Assembly (NCBI RefSeq): GCF_030848805.1
Contig: NC_092362.1
Location: 8,680,439-8,744,438 of the forward strand
From: Temnothorax longispinosus
Taxonomy: Eukaryota > Arthropoda > Insecta > Hymenoptera > Formicidae
Reading direction: 5' to 3'
DNA: 64,000 nt
Part shown: positions 10,162 through 21,829 of the stretch, piece after piece
Layout of the letters: each line of letters starts with the position of its first letter
Position numbering within the stretch: the first letter of the stretch is position 1
The notes under the pieces: generated by a model
What the model saw: the letters and a program-made list of their open reading frames with translations, nothing else
The model's database searches: none
Told to the model about the DNA's origin: nothing
Position numbers and translations under genes: made by a program

Positions 10162-11205
10162 AAAGGAGGAGGGTCCCTAAGGCCTGTTTTTGGCACCCCT
10201 TCAAAATTGGACCAAAATGGCTGGAATCACTTCCTTATACCCTTGGAAGTAATATTTAGTCAATTCCAGCCTAAACGGAAGTATTTAGAGTGTATACTTC
10301 AAGTATACATGGTGCATCAGCGCGCCCGTATCAAGCATTTTTTTGGAAAACTAAGCGTTTTTGAGAAAAATGTTTCAGATAAAAGTTGTATGGTTTCAAG
10401 GGGGACATAAGATGATGTCATTGGTTTGACCTTGGATAGTCATTTGAAAGTCACGTGAATGTCGATTTCAATATTTTATATAGAACCCCCTATTTTTTTA
10501 CATATCTTTAATTGTAGCTTATTTCGAGAGCTTTCCAAAACACTCATAACTAAGTCATTTTTCATTAAGTACTTTGCGAGTTATGAGGCTTCTTACAGAT
10601 AGATTTGTAGAAACGTTACTTAAGGAGATCCGAGATTGAAATCATATTATTCATTCTTGTTGATTCTCCACACGTGAACAGTAAAATCGTAAACGTAATC
10701 TTCCTTTAAGAAGCCACGTAGAGTGGGGTGTTGGATTTACGTGAGTCCCCTTGCCTCTCACCTTTTGGGGTGCTTGGTTAAGGTGAGTCCCCTTGCCTCT
10801 CACCTTTTGGGGTGCTTGGTTAAGGTAAGTCCCCTTGCCTCTCACCTTTTGGGGTGCTTGATTAAGGTGAATCCCCTTGCCTCTCACCTTTTGGAGTGCT
10901 TGGTTAAGGTGAGTCTGATGAAATGACTATCCAAGGTCAAACCAATGACACCATCTTATGTTTCCCTTGAAACCATACAACTTTTATCTAAAACATTTTT
11001 CTCAATAACGCTTAGTTTTCCAAAAAAATGCTTGATACGGGCGTGCTGATGCACCATGTATACTTGAAGTATACACTCTAAATACTTCCGTTTAGGCTGG
11101 AATTGACTAAATATTACTTCCAAGGGTATAAGGAAGTGATTCCAGCCATTTTGGCCCAATTTTGAAGGGGTGCCGAAAACAGGCCTTAGGGACCCTCCTC
11201 CTTTA
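10162..11205. mobile_element. Foldback element with ~287-bp near-identical inverted arms
   Basis: The left arm (10162-10447) and the right arm (10918-11205) are inverted copies with only scattered differences. Ends are AAAGGAGGAGGGTCCCTAAG. The arms carry the core TTTCAGATAAAAGTTGTATG followed by a run of G and ACATAAGATG, which recurs in the foldback elements at 55.3, 56.2 and 57.7 kb. The loop holds a tandem repeat (10740-10915). The frames in both arms are mirror images of each other and are not genes. No target duplication is clear. Confidence 0.85.
10738..10916. repeat. Four tandem ~42-bp repeats in the foldback loop
   Basis: Four copies of GTGAGTCCCCTTGCCTCTCA followed by CCTTTTGGGGTGCTTGGTTAAG. 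Each unit contains CCTTTTGGGG and is nearly identical, suggesting recent expansion. Confidence 0.85.
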
Positions 11206-11634
11206 AAAATGCTTACGTATCTTTTACTTTCCAACGAATGACTGCGAGATTACACGGCGCGCGAGATTAATCGCAGAGGTTCAGTAACATTCATATATAC
11301 ATAGTTGTAGTATACGAACGCTAGCGTAACTATATAGATTGCAATGCAAAAAAGCGGGCGGACGGGCTTTCGCACAACGCGTAATACGTATAAGCATAAG
11401 ATAACTTTTCCATTTCCTTAAGGTGTAGTGTACGCACACGTGTATCGGGGATCGAATGATCGAGGCGACACGCGACGCGACCGCCTGGCGCCCGCGGTAG
11501 AAGAAGGTGGGGATAGCGCGCGTCTGAATAAGACAGTGCGCGCCTACGTGTAACGTGTAACCGCGCCACACGTAGCCAGACCGCCAAAACGGCCAGCCGC
11601 GCGAGATTCGCTATAATTTTTTCAATTGTGAACA

Positions 11635-12260
11635 ATGGGTTCTTACGGAAGCAAGTCTTCGTCGTCGACGGAACCCGCGGCGGCAACGACGTCGACGATC
11701 ACCGCAACGACAACAACATCGGCGGCAACGACGTCGGCTGCGACGCCGTTGTCTTGGTTTTTTTTCGACGCCGACTTTGCCAATAGCGTGCCGCCAGGGT
11801 CCAACGACGTCGTCGTCGACGACCACCACCTCGACGACACCGGCGGCTGCGACAAAGCTGGTGGTAATGGTGTGCAAGCAAACGCAGTGGCAGAAATCAC
11901 CAAAGTCGAAGAACATCCTGAGACCGTCGACAATAAGCAGGACGTCGCAGCCAACGTCCAAGACTTGGGCTGCGTCGCCGCCTGCGAAGCCCGGAACCAT
12001 GGGAAGGCACACTCAGTGGGACGATCCCACTGAGAGGCCACGAAAGAGGCCGCGCAGAGTACGTTAACGGTTAAAAATTAATAATTCTCCACAGCGCAAA
12101 GGGGGGGGAGAGCACTTAAATTTATTTAATTTGTTTGTAATTTACAAATTTTTTCAGACAAACAAGCGCAACGAAAAGGCGCCACCGACGACGAGGAGAC
12201 CGACGAGGTATTTTTACGCAAGTAAAAATACCCGGTCAACGCCCGGTAAATTTCATCAGG

Positions 12261-12293
<33 letters not shown>

Positions 12294-12583
12294 CGCCATC
12301 GACGTCGTCGCAGGCACCGCCTCCGTCATCAGGCGGATCCCAACCGACGGCGTCCACTGCGCCGTCGTCGACCACAATATATTACGTTCCGATGATGCCA
12401 CCTGCTGCTGCTGCGCCGCCGTCGGTGCAATATTATGTTCCTCCGGCATACCTACCCCCGACGCCACCATCGGGGTACTTTTCGCCGGGCGCTACCGCGC
12501 CGCCGCCAAGTTACTTTCCGCCGGGCGCCGGATACGTGCCGGGGACGGCGCTGCCGTCTTTCCATCATATGCCGCCTTATTGA
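11635..12583 (+). CDS. Two-exon gene with NLS, polyQ tract and PPxY motifs
   Basis: An ATG at 11635 (context GAACAATGG) opens an acidic frame that stops with TGA at 12031-12033. A second frame, open across the same DNA, ends RPRKRPRR before a donor at 12059 (GTACGT); the acceptor TTTTTTCAG at about 12156 joins it to TNKRNEK in phase. The second exon has nine consecutive CAG codons from about 12268, then a Pro/Tyr-rich tail with PPAY, PPSY and MPPY, stop 12581-12583. A basic NLS-like run and three WW-ligand-type PPxY motifs are visible. Either the true start lies in the second frame upstream, or the two frames are joined by a frameshift or an unrecognised intron. I recognise no family. A 3' exon may follow near 12735 (TTTTTCAG). 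Confidence 0.5.
12010..12036 (+). other. Perfect hairpin spanning a TGA codon
   Basis: CTCAGTGGGA, loop CGA, TCCCACTGAG: a 10-bp perfect stem with a 3-nt loop at 12012-12034. The TGA that closes the first frame of the 11635 gene lies in the 3' arm. The pairing is visible directly; any role in termination or readthrough is speculation. Confidence 0.6.
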
Positions 12584-12589
12584 AAAAAA

Positions 12590-15005
12590 AAGGGTAGGTA
12601 AAGTTGTCGACCACTCTATACGCAACATGCGGCTACGTGTCAAATTATTAATAGATCGCGATATCTTACACACAAAAATTTATTTATTTCTAATAAAAAC
12701 ATTGTATTTATTTGTTATGTTTTTTATTTTTCAGATGCGGTGTTGCGGCGAATCTTGTTCGCGTCGGTTTTGCGGCAATCCGTTTTTTTTATTTTTTTTA
12801 TTTTTTTTTTACAATTAAGTTTAAAATTAAGTGTAAAATTATTTTTTAATTAATAATAAATAAATTTATTTATTTAAAACATTAATAATAAAAATAAATC
12901 ATTTATCAGATTGTAAAAACTTTTTTTAAGACTATATATTTTCTAACCTCTATATCTTTACTAACCTACTAGCATTTCTTTATCCAATATTTTTATATTT
13001 TTAACTTTTCTAATGCTTTTTATTAACTTATTTATTATATTCTTGTTGCTTTTACTCTGCAAAATAAAATTCCTTTCATTAAAATTATTTTTATACACTT
13101 AAAAAGTCATGGCTAGTTACTAGGACCTCATAATTTGGACGCTGGGACAATCGCATTTTGGCTGGTCATGTATATCGGTACATCGATGTCTACTACATTT
13201 TTATTTAATTTAAATAAAATACCGCCAAAAATATAACTTTTTTTACTCGTTTAAGTAGAAAATAGTTACAACTTCCTAAATAAAAAAGTTTTTTGTAGCA
13301 TAAAATTAATTTTATGCGTTAGATTTAAGATTTATTTTCTTCGTACGCTCGAGTGGCCAGTTATCGGTACTTTTACCTTACTAGCTTTCCGTCGACGTGA
13401 TCTCGCTATAATCTCCGAGCTGACAGGAGAGAAATGCAGACTGCATATTGTTTCACATGCGTTTTTATACATCACGTAACATCGCAATTTTGCATATATG
13501 TGTATGGTTATCCACGTAGAAAAAATATTTTTCACGGTTTAAAATATAAGTTTCATGTCCATAGAGCGCAATCGTTTCTATAAATTTAATTCTTTAAAAC
13601 CGCCATCGAATTTTTCTATTTTTTTCTTTTTTTAACAATATCTATAGGAAACGGAAAGAAAACGGAGACTTAATTGTCTTGGGTTTTGCAATGTCTCTTT
13701 TTTTTTTTTTTAACAACTCGCAATCCGATTGTATCGACCTTGCAATAAAGAAGCGCGGTAGCGTGTGTTTAACGCGATTTTCTCTGGAAAACAAACATCG
13801 TTATCCCTTCCGGCGCGGTACACGATCGAGCCATTTTCACAGATACCACCGGCCGCTCGATTCTGCCAATCTCTCTTCCATGAAAGACACTCGAGGAAGG
13901 ATGCCATTAGGATCATGCGCGCGTCCATTGTTCGTCGACTTTCACGAAAACTTTTTTTTCTTTAGCTCTTCGCAAACCGATGTATTCATTTGACAGTGTA
14001 GTTTCGCGAAATTACCTCAATCGTTTCGTCATTATCAATTCAATAAGAAGAAACGAAATTACGAATTTTCCAAACAAGTTTCTCGCGCATATAAATTACA
14101 CAACGCGTAACATATAAGAGACTTATCTATTAAATTTTTGTCACAAAACATTTAATAAAAATATAATAATAATTAACAAATGTTATCAACTTGGAAAAAT
14201 GCATTAAAAATATTTATATTACAACAACAAAAATATCTGTCGCGGTATAAATCAATTTATAATTATATAAAGTTAAATTTTAACCAGTTTTAAACAAACA
14301 GTACTTTTTCAAAATTGATAAATCTAATAAAATTTCAGTGAGAATCACGCATAAAACGGTCACTGTATATTCGAGGCAAATAAAAGGAGGCAAAGCGTGT
14401 CCGCGGATGGAGACGCGATGGACAGCAGGCCTTATCTCCCCGGAACGAATTCGAAATACATTCACGTCCCGTACGAACACAAAGTACAGTAGAGTGGTTG
14501 CCGATTCCCGTCGGGATTTCCTCTTCCGTTCGCCCCTCGGCCGTCAGAATCGAAATGCCGAATACACCCTTACTACCACACCCTTACGCACCACCGACTT
14601 CCGATTTACGTTACTCCTGCGACCGCATGCGGTTATTCCTGCGAAGGTCAATCGTGCCTTTCTGTTAAGAGAGATTCCGCGGGGCGCGGCCACAGAACGT
14701 CAGGATTGCAAAAGCCTTTCCTCAACCAGAATTTCACCACAAAATTTCAGTTACAAAATAAAAGGCGGGAAATGATAAAAATGACGCGCAGAATATTGTT
14801 ATTCTAAGCAGGCATTGTTATTCTAGGCAGCTATAATAATATAATACATATATAACGCTTTACGGAACCCACGGATTATAAGATAAGAAATAAAATGAGC
14901 TTATAATTTTAAATGTATAACATCAATATGCAGTTATTATTAATTATTAATAGTATAAAAATTAATAATTACTAATCTAAAAAATTGATCGTTAGCAATA
15001 TAAAC
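12590..15005. other. AT-rich region without recognised genes
   Basis: Long T and A runs (12780-12900), scattered short frames with no domain, and a moderately GC-rich stretch at 14330-14760 with a 145-codon frame beginning at a non-ATG codon that I cannot support. The last part (about 14820-15005) is probably downstream DNA of the CLCC1-like gene; AATAAA-like words occur at about 14889. Confidence 0.35.
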
Positions 15006-15008
15006 AAG

Positions 15009-15041
15009 ATTGAGGAGCATTGTCGTACAATGCTCCTCAAT
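15009..15041. repeat. Perfect 15-bp hairpin past the CLCC1-like stop
   Basis: ATTGAGGAGCATTGT, CGT, ACAATGCTCCTCAAT. It continues into TTTGTT on the right, so each arm looks like the terminal inverted repeat of the MITE at 2784-3189 (AACAAAATTGAGGAAC). I infer a remnant formed when two such ends were left head to head. It lies 35 bp past the CLCC1-like stop, probably in its 3' untranslated region. Confidence 0.6.
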
Positions 15042-15075
15042 TTTGTTAGCAATCTCTATTTTTCTCTTCTTCATT

Positions 15076-18000
15076 TCATTCCACGTCTCCATCTCCACTT
15101 TTATTTTCACACTTGCATTTTTTACCCTCGCATCTTTCTCTCAGTTGTACATCGGTATCACCAGTGTCACCTCCAGCAGGATGCAATAACAATTACTTAA
15201 CTATTTATAGGAATCTGTTACAAATATCTTGCTATTTTTTTTTTTAGCATTACCATTATCTCGTCCCGACGTAATGCGCTTCGTTTCGTCTGAATCTTTT
15301 AATCTCATCCTAGGTGAAATTTCCTGTAACCAAAAAGAAACGTATGTACATCAAAATGTATTTGTAACATTAGACAAGTTTTATATTATTATATTTGGAA
15401 TGTTCCGAATAATATATTGAACGGGGATAGTTTCGCCCCGGAGGCAAGATTTGCGACACTCGAAGGACCAGAGGGGGGTTTCCCTCACGACTATCAAATG
15501 TTTAACGCGAAAGCAGAAACGCATGCAACGAAATATTAAGCGAAGCGACTCACCGTGTCGGCCGTCGTCCCCGTGATTCCGCCAATCCTCGTCCTGTCCC
15601 CTGAACTTGGCCGCTCCGTGGGTCTCGTTCGGCATGCGTTGGCAAAACTCGTGCAAGCAAGCAAAACGGTGGAGAGCAAGCGATAGAGCAGGCAGGAAAA
15701 GGCAGTAGGAGACGTGCGCACTCCCGGTTGAGCAAGGCGGCAAAGGCGATTCCGTGATGCGTTTTGCCCGGCGAACGTGTGCCGTAAGACGGCTCTTAGA
15801 CTATGTGTGTGTGTGTGTGTGTGTGCCGCACGGCGGCTTGTCAATGAGTTCTGATGAGAGGTGTGTCCTCTCCGACTATTTGACGATGATATGTGTGCCG
15901 TAAGACGGCTGGCCAAAAATGTGTTTGACGTAAGACGGCTGGATTGCTAATTTCTGATGAGAGGTGTGTCCTCTCCGACTATTTGACGAGGAGTGTCTGT
16001 GCCGTAAGACGGCTGTCCAAAATGTGTTTGCCGTAAGACGGCTGGATTGCTAATGCTCTGTCCCCGCGGTCCTGGAACATGTCGCTGCGGCGAGTAGTTG
16101 TTCCCTTTCCGGGGGGGTGGATACCGTTGGCGGATGGGCGATGGCAGCACCGACAGGTGAGTCGCATGATTTGGCTGATCGCGATCCGCCGACGTTTCGC
16201 GCGAGAGTTACAAACGACTTATGCAACTAAGTATAAACGATACATAAATACATGAACATGAAGTAACTATACTATTTACAAGGCGATACGCCGAACATAC
16301 CGCCCACCAAAATACGACGTATTTTCTACGCTTGAATAGGTTCCTCTGGCGAAATGTCCATCGGCAGTGGGCCCAACTTCACCAGAGGACGGGCAAGTAC
16401 GTCATCCGTCGTCCGCACCGTAGCGACCCGAGCGACGCCGTCACGGCCCGGGCGCAGTTCCACGATTCGCCCTCGCCTCCATTGCAAGGGAGGGGCGTTT
16501 TCGCTCTTTGCCAGGACCAGTGTGTTCTTTTTTACCGTAGGTGCCGATTGCAACCACTTCGGTCGCTGTTGGAGGGTGTGCAGGTATTTGTCATGCCACC
16601 TCTTCCAGAACTGCTGGTGCATATGTTACACCATTTGCCACCGATCGAGTCTGTTCATTGGCACCGGGTTCAGGTCAGGGTGTGGAACCGCCACGAGAGG
16701 CTCCAGGGTGAGGAAATGCCCCGGGGAGAGCACCCCGAGGTCGCTGGGCTCTAAGCTGGTGGGACAGAGGAGTCTGGAGTTCAGAATAGCTTCGACCAGG
16801 ATCCAAAAGTTTTGTGACAAGATATAATGTAACGCTCGACGTCCCGGATGCAAATGTAGGCGGTGGGTGCGCTCTACTAGAAGTTCCGTGAGTCGATGTC
16901 GGTTAGGCAGCACTGCCGGGTGTTTAGCCTCGTGTGAGATGGCGGAATGGGTCAGCCTGCCGCCCACCCTGAGGACTCCGCGAGCATCCAAGAAGGGGGC
17001 AAGTTTTCGCAGAGGTTTGGAGCAACTCTGATTGCATCTTAAGCTACCGATATCCTCTGCGAAACAACGAGATTGTACAAATTTGACGAGGTATAACAAG
17101 GTCGAGTGAAATTCGATTTGATCCACGACGAGAGTGAGCGCATTTGATCTAGTTTTGGTAACGAATCGGAGACAATATGCGAACATCAGTGGGGTCAAGA
17201 GCCCCCCTGGATCAAGGATGCGAGTTCGTTCAGGACCTCCGAATGAGGTCCGGCCGCTTGGCGACACCCAACGAGCCCTCCGCGATGGCGGGAGGAACAA
17301 GGCGATACGCCAAGGCGGCGGTAAGGTCCTACCGTTCGGCGACACCCGAGTGGTGCTACGCCGAGACGGCGGTATCCAAGGGCACCGTGAGTGTAGGTGA
17401 CTCGACGGTGCGCGATGATGAGATGAGTGTATAGGGACTCGACCTCGTCCAAACAATGCTATGGATGCGCGGATATCTTCGCCGCAACGTGCCCGTGCGA
17501 CGCGCGGACGAGAAAGACCACGCGCGCGGTTATCCCCGCCGCGACGTGCCCATGCGACGCGCGGACGAGAGACCTCCCGCTTGAGTTTGTGACCCCCGAG
17601 CGCGTGTGGCTCGGCGGTGCATGATGACGAGGTGAGCGTGTAAGGACTCGACCTCGTCCAAACAAAACGACAGTTACGCGGATGTCTTCGCCGCGACGTG
17701 CCCATGCGACGCCCGGACGAGAGACATCCCGTGTGGTGAAGCGAAACGACGATTACGCGGATATCTTCGCCGCGACGTGCCCATGCAACGCCCGGACGAG
17801 AGACGTCCCGCGTGGTGAAGCGAAACAACGATTGCGCGGATACCTTCGCCGCGACGTGCCCATGCGACGCCCGGACGAGAGACATCACGCGCGCGGTTGT
17901 CCCCGCCGCGACGCGCCCATGCGGCGTGCGGACGAGAGACCTCCCGCTTGAGTTTGTGACCCCCGAGTGTGTGGGGATCCCGTCTAACTGCCAACATCGA

Positions 18001-21000
18001 CTGAGAGATGCATCTAGAGAATCGAGAGTTAGAAACGAATGTGTAGACTGAGATGCTTGCATCGACACTGAACCAACCAAAACCCAGCCAAAAATGGAAT
18101 TAAAGGCGTCTGGTTCACCTTTCCTTCCTACACGACGACCGTCCCGAATCAACGAGGCAAAGATATCTGCGCCGATTAAGATGTCGACGGGACCAGGTCG
18201 GTGATACTGCGGATCCGCGAGCTTTAATCCCTCTATGTGTTTCCACGCTCTTTGTTCGACTTGCCTACTAGGTAATTGGGCGGAGATGCGTGGGAGAATC
18301 GTAGCCTTTATCGGAACGCGAGTATTGTCATTACCCTGTACTTGAATCACGAGTGAGGTGCTACCTCAAGTGGCAGCCGCTTTAGTATCATTTACCGCTA
18401 GGACTACAGTACGACACTTAGTTCGTCTGAAACCACCCCTTTTCATGCAATTTTCCGAAATAAAGTTTAATTGACTGGCACTATCCAAAAGAATGCGAAC
18501 AGGGAAGGGATTTCCGTGAACGTCGAGAGCTTCGGCCTGCACCGTTGACAATAATACTGTCGAACTCGATTTCGCGACGCTAGCCATGGTGACGAGGGGT
18601 TCATTATTTTGTGGCGACGAACTCTCGTCGACGGCCGATTCGGAAGGGGCTCCAGTATCCGCCGGGGTGCTCGCTGGACCCGAATTCCGTCCGAAGTGCA
18701 ATAGGATATGATGCCTAGCCTGGCACGACTGGCACGTCCCCGTCGATGTGCAGTTGTTAGTGCCATGACCCGCGCGAAGGCAATTGAAACACAAATTCGC
18801 GGATTTGGCCGTTGATTGCCTTTCCCGAGGGGATAATTTCAAGAATCAAGGGCACTTGAACACGAGATGTTGCTCTTTGCACACCGGACACTCGGCAGTC
18901 TGAGTAGCAAGCGACGAGGCCGATGCGGATTTTTTTGCCGAAGGCGACTGTGACTTGATCGACATATTCGTGGGGCCCGATACGGACGCGAGAACCCGGC
19001 AGTGATCCGATAGGAACTTCGTGAGTTGCGCGTACTTTGGTATCTCCTCTGCCCGGTGTTCGGATTCGAATTTCTCGCGAAGCGAACGAGGTAGTTTTTC
19101 TAACAAGAATTTGAGGAGTAAATAGTCCCAAGAGTCCGTGGGGAACCCTAACAAGTTCAGTGCTCGCGTATTTTCGGTAAATGTGTCCAACAACGTGCGG
19201 AGAGGGGCGACTGACTCCAATTTTAACGGCTTGGCGTTTAGCATTAAGTCCACGTGGTAATCCGCTAAATTCCGCTTATTCTGATATCGCGAAATCAGGG
19301 CGTCGTAGGCTATCGCGTAGTTGTCGGCGGAGAGGGGGAGGTTCTTCACGACGTTGAGCGCTTCTCCTTTCAATGAGGCTACCAGATATTGGTACTTCTC
19401 CATGGAGGAGATGCTCCGATTCTCGTGAATAGAAACGTTGAACAACGCGATGAACGAGGGCCAAAGCGCGAGGTCTCCCGAGAATTCCGGAAGTGAGATT
19501 TTGGGCAGTCGGATAGACGACGTTTGGACCGGGGCCTGAGCGGCCGCGGCGGCCGCTCGGTCGGCGCCCACAAATTTCTCATAACGCCCGATTACTCCGA
19601 AGCGTATCGTATCGAATTCTTTACGGATTGCGTCTTCCGCGGTAAACTCCTCGTCTGAGGCGTCTTGGATTATTTTGAGGTGAGCCGCCTCAAAATCCTT
19701 AATCAGTCCAGCCACGGTAGGGTATCTAACTAGGAAATTTGGCCTCTGTGCCTCATTGTCCACGGCGAGCATCGACAGCTCATGGATCTCCCTCATCCGC
19801 TGTATACACAGCTCGCGTTTAGTTATGTGACCTCGGCCCATGATGATCGGAATACGACGTTAAATCAACCAAACAAGTGGAACACGCGCGCAGGATTGGG
19901 GGTTCACGTGAACTCAAAGCAACGACAACTCAACTCAGCACGAAATGTCGACAAACACTAGAGAACAAAAAGCCTCGACTTTGGAATGCCAGAAAAACAA
20001 CACAACTGTTCCGCTCGCCAAGGTGACAAATAACGGATGGCTCGATTCGGATTCCTACGCGAAGGCACGATATTCCCGTTAGAATGTTTTTCAAACACGA
20101 TATAATAGCGCAAGCAAAATGACAAGTTTGTTAATCGCAAGAGCCAATGACGAACGCAAGAAAAGGGGATCAAATGCAGTGTAGAGCTAGCAAGGAAGAG
20201 GGTTGCAAGGGATGTACAAATAAGAAAATAGTTGTATCAGCGATCAAAATTATCAATTAGGTTGGCACAGGTGCCCGGTTACGACGAGAAATGCACTCAA
20301 GTATTTGTTCAGATTAAGTTTTCAGCAATACATGTTGTGCGCGGAACTACGACACGAGCAGCGTATACGACATGAGCAGTACACACATGACACGAGCAAT
20401 AATCCACGACATGAGCATCAATTACGCCAACTTCTTTTGCAATTGTGATTATAATTGTACTTATAATCTTTAATAAGATTACCTTGAGTGCTACAATATA
20501 TTATATACCGGGAACCAGTGCCGGCGAACAGTATATTCGATCGGTGGCAATTATGTTTGCGAGAATTCCAACGATCGGAATAATAGTTTCAGTATGTATT
20601 TTCAATATGTATTTCGAGTCTGGCCGAAACACACCCAGCAACAGCGAAAATAATGTAGCGCGTTATTATGGAACGCGAGCTTGTGTAGAAAAAATGTGTA
20701 TATACGCTGCCGGCCCGTGACCGAGCGTCAAGGCCGTCGACGGCGCGGCGAAAACGTATGGCTTGCCCGAGAATATTCGAGATCTGAATATTTCGGTTTC
20801 TATGTTAACAATGACGGGCTTTAATAATTACCGCGTCAATTGCGCAATTTACGATTAGTACAAATAACGGCAATGAAACGTGTTACAACGAGCGAGAGAA
20901 TTGCGAGCGAGAGATATCGCGCGAGATCGTGGGTTCACGCGAGTATTCTCGTCGCGAATTAATTAGATTATTAACACGCCACGCGTTATTGCAATTTGCG

Positions 21001-21795
21001 TTAATGCGAATAACAGCGGCGGAACGTGTTACGACGAGCGAGAAGTTCACGCGAGTATTCTCGCTGCGAATTAAGAATTGCGAACGAGAGATATCGCGCG
21101 AGACTAAAGATTTTAACACGCCGCGCGTTATTGCGTCTCGCGACTATGAGAACGAACAATTAAGCGTATTCACGACAAAGGCATATAACGACGATAGCAT
21201 GGTTGCGACAGCGAGAAGTTCACGCGAGTATTCTCGTCGCGAATTAAGAATTGCGAACGAAAGATATCGCGAGAGGCTACCACGCGCCACGTGTTATCGC
21301 GATGCGCGATTACAAGAATGTGCGAAAATTAACAAGTTAAGGAATAATGCGACGTGAGCGGCATAAAGGTCGGCGGTAATTTTCTAACGCGAGATCCGGC
21401 TCGAAGGACCAATGAACGGGGATAGTTTCGCCCCGGAGGCAAGATTTGCGACACTCGAAGGACCAGAGGGGGGTTCCCCTCACGACTATCAAATGTTTAA
21501 CGCGAAAGCAGAAACGCATGCAACGAAATATTAAGCGAAGCGACTCACCGTGTCGGCCGTCGTCCCCGTGATTCCGCCAATCCTCGTTCTGTCCCCTGAA
21601 CTTGGCCGCTCCGTGGGTCTCGTTCGGCATGCGTTGGCAAAACTCGTGCAAGCAAGCAAAACGGTGGAGAGCAAGCGATAGAGCAGGCAGGAAAAGGCAG
21701 TAAGAGACGTGCGCACTCCCGGTTGAGCAAGGCGGCAAAGGCGATTCCGTGATGCGTTTTGCCCGGCGAACGTGTGCCGTAAGACGGCTCTTAGA

Positions 21796-21829
<34 letters not shown>

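Noticed and set aside
10111..11234. Two ~95-codon proteins in opposite orientation (GGGSLRPVFGTPSKL...)
   Set aside because: They are the two arms of one palindrome; no domain and no start context.
11643..12041. Minus-strand 132-codon frames opposite the 11635 gene
   Set aside because: GC-rich coding DNA leaves all frames open; the plus strand has the ATG context, splice signals and downstream exon.
14338..14775. 145-codon plus-strand frame
   Set aside because: Begins at a non-ATG codon, has no recognisable domain and no splice or codon evidence.
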